8,700 nt of DNA, from NCBI RefSeq assembly GCF_963558545.1, contig NZ_CAUWHO010000063.1:1-8700 (forward strand). Direction: 5' to 3'. The notes below the pieces were generated by a model. The model searched no databases and had not been told where the DNA came from. It was given only the letters and a program-made list of their open reading frames with translations. Within the stretch, counting starts at the first letter, position 1; each line of letters begins with the position of its first letter. Positions 6,410-8,700 of the stretch are shown piece after piece. Both the position numbers and the translations under genes were made by a program. This stretch comes from Tyzzerella sp963558545. Lineage in GTDB: Bacteria; Bacillota; Clostridia; Lachnospirales; CAG-274.

Positions 6410-7270
6410 ATGAAAATAAACAAGCTAATAGCACATAGTAGCAACTTTAATATGGGAAGAAAACAAAAAATACAATTTTTAGTTATACATTATACAGCTA
6501 ATAATGGAGATTTAGCAAAAAGTAATTGTAATTATTTTAAATTGCCTAATAGAAACTCATCGGCTCATTATTTTGTAGATGAAAAGGAAATATGGCAAAG
6601 CGTAGAAGATAATGATATGGCTTGGCATTGTGGGACAAGGGGTAAATATTATCACAGTAGTTGTAGAAATGAAAATGCAATAGGTATAGAGCTATGCTCT
6701 GAAAAAGATAGAAAAGGTAATTACTATTTTACTAATGAAACAATAAATAATGCAGTAAGCCTTGTAAAAATATTAATGGAAAAATACAACATACCTATTG
6801 AAAATGTAGTAAGGCACTATGATGTAACACATAAAAATTGTCCTGCACCTTTTGTAAATAATATTACTGCTTGGGATAATTTTAAAAATAGTTTAACGGA
6901 GGAATATATGTTTGTAGAGAGAAACTATAGTTATAACGGAAAAGTTAAATCTTTTAAGGTTATAAATGAACAAGGAGAAAACTTTATAAGAGCTAGAGAT
7001 TTGGCAGATTTATTAAACAAAAATATTAGTTATGATAATAAAACAAAAATAACTAATTTAGATGATATATTTAGCAATATTACTGTGGAGGTTGGTAATA
7101 AAAATACAACTGTTAAAGCTATAAATAGTGGTGGATTTAATTTTGTAAAAGTTAGAGACTTAGCCGATGTTTTAGGGTATGAAACAGGATATAATGAAAC
7201 TAACAACAGTATATTTTTTAACTTAAAAAAGTCTATTATTGATAAATTAAAGCTATTAAAAAGTAGGTGA
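6410..7270 (+). CDS. Endolysin: zinc N-acetylmuramoyl-L-alanine amidase with repeated C-terminal wall-binding domain
   Basis: This 286-residue protein starts at ATG 6410, with AGGGGG (6399-6404) overlapping the holin stop. Residues about 20-160 form an Amidase_2/PGRP domain. The likely zinc ligands are His27 (VIHYTA), His136 (VVRHYD) and Cys144 (HKNCPAP); Lys142 and Tyr54 sit where T7 lysozyme has its catalytic Lys and Tyr. The enzyme would cut the bond between N-acetylmuramic acid and L-alanine in peptidoglycan. Residues from about 167 hold two related units around ENFIRARDLADLLNKNISYD (about 194-213) and FNFVKVRDLADVLGYETGY (about 243-261), a duplicated module seen at the C-terminus of clostridial lysins and probably wall-binding. 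There is no signal peptide, so export depends on the holins. A strong in-frame internal ribosome binding site lies at the domain junction. Its stop TGA (7268-7270) lies 5 bp before the next start. Confidence 0.92.
   Translation: MKINKLIAHSSNFNMGRKQKIQFLVIHYTANNGDLAKSNCNYFKLPNRNSSAHYFVDEKEIWQSVEDNDMAWHCGTRGKYYHSSCRNENAIGIELCSEKDRKGNYYFTNETINNAVSLVKILMEKYNIPIENVVRHYDVTHKNCPAPFVNNITAWDNFKNSLTEEYMFVERNYSYNGKVKSFKVINEQGENFIRARDLADLLNKNISYDNKTKITNLDDIFSNITVEVGNKNTTVKAINSGGFNFVKVRDLADVLGYETGYNETNNSIFFNLKKSIIDKLKLLKSR
6898..6910 (+). promoter_or_regulatory. Internal ribosome binding site and ATG for a C-terminal-domain-only lysin product
   Basis: GGAGG (6898-6902), five bases, then ATG (6908-6910) lie inside the endolysin gene, in frame at codon 167, exactly between the amidase domain and the repeated C-terminal domain. 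The site is as good as the gene starts in this operon. It would make a 120-residue protein (6908-7270) holding only the wall-binding domain. Secondary translation products of this kind are known for some clostridial and enterococcal endolysins, where the extra domain copies oligomerise with the full-length enzyme. Confidence 0.7.
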
Positions 7271-7275
7271 TTTAT

Positions 7276-7761
7276 ATGAATATTTTTGAAAGCAAAATAA
7301 AATATTTTATATCTTGCATAACAGGTATTTTGTCGGCTATTTTAGGTGATTTTTGGTTTTTGTTTGTGTTTTTACTAGGACTTAACATAATAGATTATAC
7401 AACAGGAATATTAAAAGCTAGATATTTAAAGATAGAAAGCTCAAGAAGAGCTATGAAAGGTTTTATTAAAAAGTTTTTAATATGGTGTTTGGTAGCTATG
7501 GGTTTTGGCCTTGGGATAGCCTTTGAAATGATAGGTGAGGTTATAGGAATTAATTTACATATAATGTTAGCAATAGGTTGGTTTATACTTGCCCATTGTA
7601 TAATAAATGAATTTAGAAGTATTTTAGAAAATATAGTAGAGCTTGATAAAGGATACCTTGTACCTAAATGGTTAATAAAAGGACTTGAGGTTACTCATAA
7701 AATAATGGATAAAAGGGTTAATGATATACTTGATAATATAGATGAAAAAGATAGTAATTAG
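7276..7761 (+). CDS. Holin of the TcdE / phage_holin_4 (toxin secretion/phage lysis) family
   Basis: This 161-residue protein starts at ATG 7276. AGGTG (7265-7269), overlapping the lysin stop, is placed 6 bp ahead; an in-frame GTG at 7267 is less suitable. There are hydrophobic segments at about 10-40, 62-87 and 89-108. The first contains LNIIDYTTGILKA, the D-x-x-T-G signature of this family, followed by a basic stretch (SSRRAMKGFIKK). The C-terminus is charged and cytoplasmic in character. Family members include TcdE, which releases C. difficile toxins, and many clostridial prophage holins. It lies directly after the endolysin, so the amidase is bracketed by two unrelated holins. It may act as the main holin, as a modulator of the phiLC3-type one, or in protein release. 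No strong terminator follows at once; the likely operon end is the palindrome at 7937-8009. Confidence 0.9.
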   Translation: MNIFESKIKYFISCITGILSAILGDFWFLFVFLLGLNIIDYTTGILKARYLKIESSRRAMKGFIKKFLIWCLVAMGFGLGIAFEMIGEVIGINLHIMLAIGWFILAHCIINEFRSILENIVELDKGYLVPKWLIKGLEVTHKIMDKRVNDILDNIDEKDSN

Positions 7762-7821
7762 GTGCTCTCTTTTTTATAAGTATGAAAAAAACAATTTTTA
7801 TATATAATTTTTAGGACATAA

Positions 7822-8013
7822 ATTTTAGTTGATTACACTTTAAAAATATCTGGATTTGAGGGTACATTAACTATAGAATTTGAAGGAATGGAAGACTGTA
7901 TTGAAGGCTTAACAATTGGTCTTGAAAACTTAAAAAGATATGTGAATTATAGTAAAAAAACTACTTGTATAAATTATACGAGTAGTTTTTTTACTATAAT
8001 TCACATATCCTAA
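7822..8013 (+). pseudogene. Short ORF without a normal start; possible gene fragment running into the palindrome
   Basis: After an in-frame TAA at 7819-7821 there is an open frame to TAA 8011-8013 (63 codons). The first part looks like real protein: VDYTLKISGFEGTLTIEFEG, then MEDCIEGLTIGLENLKRY. This is a beta pair followed by a helix, with normal acidic composition. There is no ATG, GTG or TTG at its front. ATT 7822 sits 5 bp after AGGA (7813-7816) and could be a rare start; ATG 7888 would halve it. From about 7937 the codons fall within the palindrome and read as unnatural sequence (SSFFTIIHIS). I read it as a small phage-type gene whose front or tail has been lost, or a small gene with a non-standard start. 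No family is recognised. Confidence 0.35.
7937..8009. repeat. 73-bp near-perfect palindrome, likely bidirectional terminator
   Basis: Arms 7937-7972 and 7974-8009 are complementary over 36 positions around the single base A7973, with one exception (T7966 opposite G7980, a G-U pair in + strand RNA). The inner part, ACTACTTGTATAA and its partner, is followed by seven T's on each strand, so the core hairpin acts as an intrinsic terminator both ways. It lies between the phage block (+) and the FliK-like gene (-), whose stop codon is only 5 bp beyond the right arm. The outer 17 bp of each arm are more than a terminator needs. Confidence 0.85.
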
Positions 8014-8700
8014 CTATGCTTTTACATTAAAGTTGCTTAATTTAAAATCTAAATTGCTTTTCTTTTTTGGTGTTATATTTACTAAAGAAAAACTTTCATC
8101 TAAGCTTTTAAAGGTAACATCTTTTAAATTAAGATTTTTATTTATTAGATAATTACTCAATAAATCTATATTATCTTTTACTAAAAATTGTGTATTATCA
8201 TTTTCTAGCCTAAACTGACAGCTAATATCATTATTAATTTTATTAATAAAAACTTCTAACTTGCCTAAATATAATAAATTTAATGAAAGTAGTGCAGAAC
8301 CACTATTATTTTTTGAAGCAGTATTTTTATTTTTTTTATTAGAGAATACTATAAGTTCTGCAGTTGTAGAAAAATTATTTATATTTAGGGGTATTTGTAA
8401 AAATACAGTGCTTTTTAAGTTATTCATAAAGTCTATATTTTTATTAAGATTGTCTAAATTGTTAATAATGTTTTCTTTGTTTGAATCATTATAATTATTA
8501 ATATTGTCTTTTATATTTTTTGATATTATATGTAAATCTTCAAAAAAATCATTTAAATCTTCATTAGATGAGTTTTCAAAATCAAAAAATTTTAATTTAT
8601 TATTAAAGGTATCAAAGTTATTTATTACATCTTTAAATTTTGTATTTATTTTAGGCGATGATTTTATAATACTAAAAATTTCTTTTTGGAGTAAATTTAA
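8014..8700 (-). CDS. FliK-like flagellar hook-length-control protein, C-terminal part (5' partial)
   Basis: On the minus strand the frame is open from the right edge (8700) to TAA at 8014-8016, giving 228 residues. An ATG at 8427 is internal, since the frame and protein-like sequence continue upstream of it. The upstream part is Asn/Lys-rich and helical (for example DLNDFFEDLHIISKNI). The C-terminal part holds FLQIPLNI, TTAELIVFSNKK, LLSLNLLYLGKLEVFINKI and CQFRLEND, ending in a short basic tail. The order 'iq.P....ael.v....l.L....LG.v.v......v...f..e' is that of the FliK C-terminal domain, which in flagellar export switches substrate from hook to filament proteins through FlhB. Clostridia carry diverged FliK-domain proteins of this type. 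Its start and promoter lie outside the window. It converges on the phage block and shares the palindrome at 7937-8009 as terminator. It marks the right-hand host boundary. Confidence 0.65.
   Translation of the reverse strand, partial: LNLLQKEIFSIIKSSPKINTKFKDVINNFDTFNNKLKFFDFENSSNEDLNDFFEDLHIISKNIKDNINNYNDSNKENIINNLDNLNKNIDFMNNLKSTVFLQIPLNINNFSTTAELIVFSNKKNKNTASKNNSGSALLSLNLLYLGKLEVFINKINNDISCQFRLENDNTQFLVKDNIDLLSNYLINKNLNLKDVTFKSLDESFSLVNITPKKKSNLDFKLSNFNVKA

Noticed and set aside
7745..7775. Weak hairpin AAAAAGA with TCTTTTT around the stop of the TcdE-like holin
   Set aside because: Seven pairs with one G-C and a 16-base loop would not be a stable terminator; the palindrome downstream is far better.
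1894..7827. Possible attachment-site direct repeat: ATAAATTTTA near 1900 and near 7820
   Set aside because: Ten A/T bases with no G or C recur often in such DNA; neither copy is in a tRNA gene and there is no integrase.
8261..8494. Plus-strand frame of 77 codons
   Set aside because: It is antisense to the FliK-like gene, whose frame stays open from 8014 to the window edge and shows family-like patterns; no ribosome binding site supports the plus-strand frame.
1..8700. tRNA or rRNA genes, CRISPR arrays, insertion sequences, integrases, capsid or tail-tube genes
   Set aside because: I looked for cloverleaf-like arms, regularly spaced repeats, transposase or integrase motifs and structural phage genes and found none.

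Overview
The window is very AT-rich (only about a quarter of the bases look like G or C). It has strong GGAGG-type ribosome binding sites, TTG starts and sporulation genes. It reads as chromosome of a spore-forming, probably flagellated, low-GC Clostridium (sensu stricto) or close relative. I cannot name the species.

Left edge (1-1576): the last 59 residues of a polytopic membrane protein that looks like the C-terminus of a MurJ/SpoVB-type flippase, then a complete SpoIVB-family serine peptidase gene (287-1546) closed by a palindromic terminator. The usual clostridial neighbours of spoIVB (recN before, spo0A after) are not seen here.

Intergenic region (1577-2167): about 590 bp with no convincing gene. 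The first 300 bp carry a set of nested, perfectly complementary segments (1590-1596 with 1785-1791; 1607-1615 with 1768-1776; several inner hairpins; two possible pseudoknots) and a strong terminator at 1859-1890. I call this an unassigned structured non-coding RNA. A candidate promoter lies just before the next operon.

Phage-derived operon (2168-7761, + strand): eight tightly packed intact genes. They are a tail-fibre-like protein, a 70-aa hypothetical protein, an XkdX-like small protein, a BppU-type baseplate/fibre protein with YNKTEID-type repeats, a beta-helix (pectate-lyase-fold) tail or adhesin protein, a phiLC3-type holin, a zinc amidase endolysin with an internal start site, and a TcdE/phage_holin_4-type holin. 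Phage head, tail-tube, tape-measure and integration genes are all absent. A short ORF without a normal start (7822-8013) follows and runs into a 73-bp near-perfect palindrome (7937-8009).

Right edge (8014-8700, - strand): the C-terminal part of a FliK-like flagellar hook-length-control protein, converging on the phage block and sharing the palindrome as a likely bidirectional terminator.

Taken together, an isolated receptor-binding plus lysis cassette sits between host sporulation and flagellar genes, with both boundaries inside the window. The reading frames are intact, so it is either a recent remnant or a maintained, domesticated module. It could supply fibres and lysis functions to a phage or tailocin encoded elsewhere, or act in programmed lysis. 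The most interesting items are the structured RNA, the isolated cassette, the internal translation start in the endolysin, and the large palindrome.
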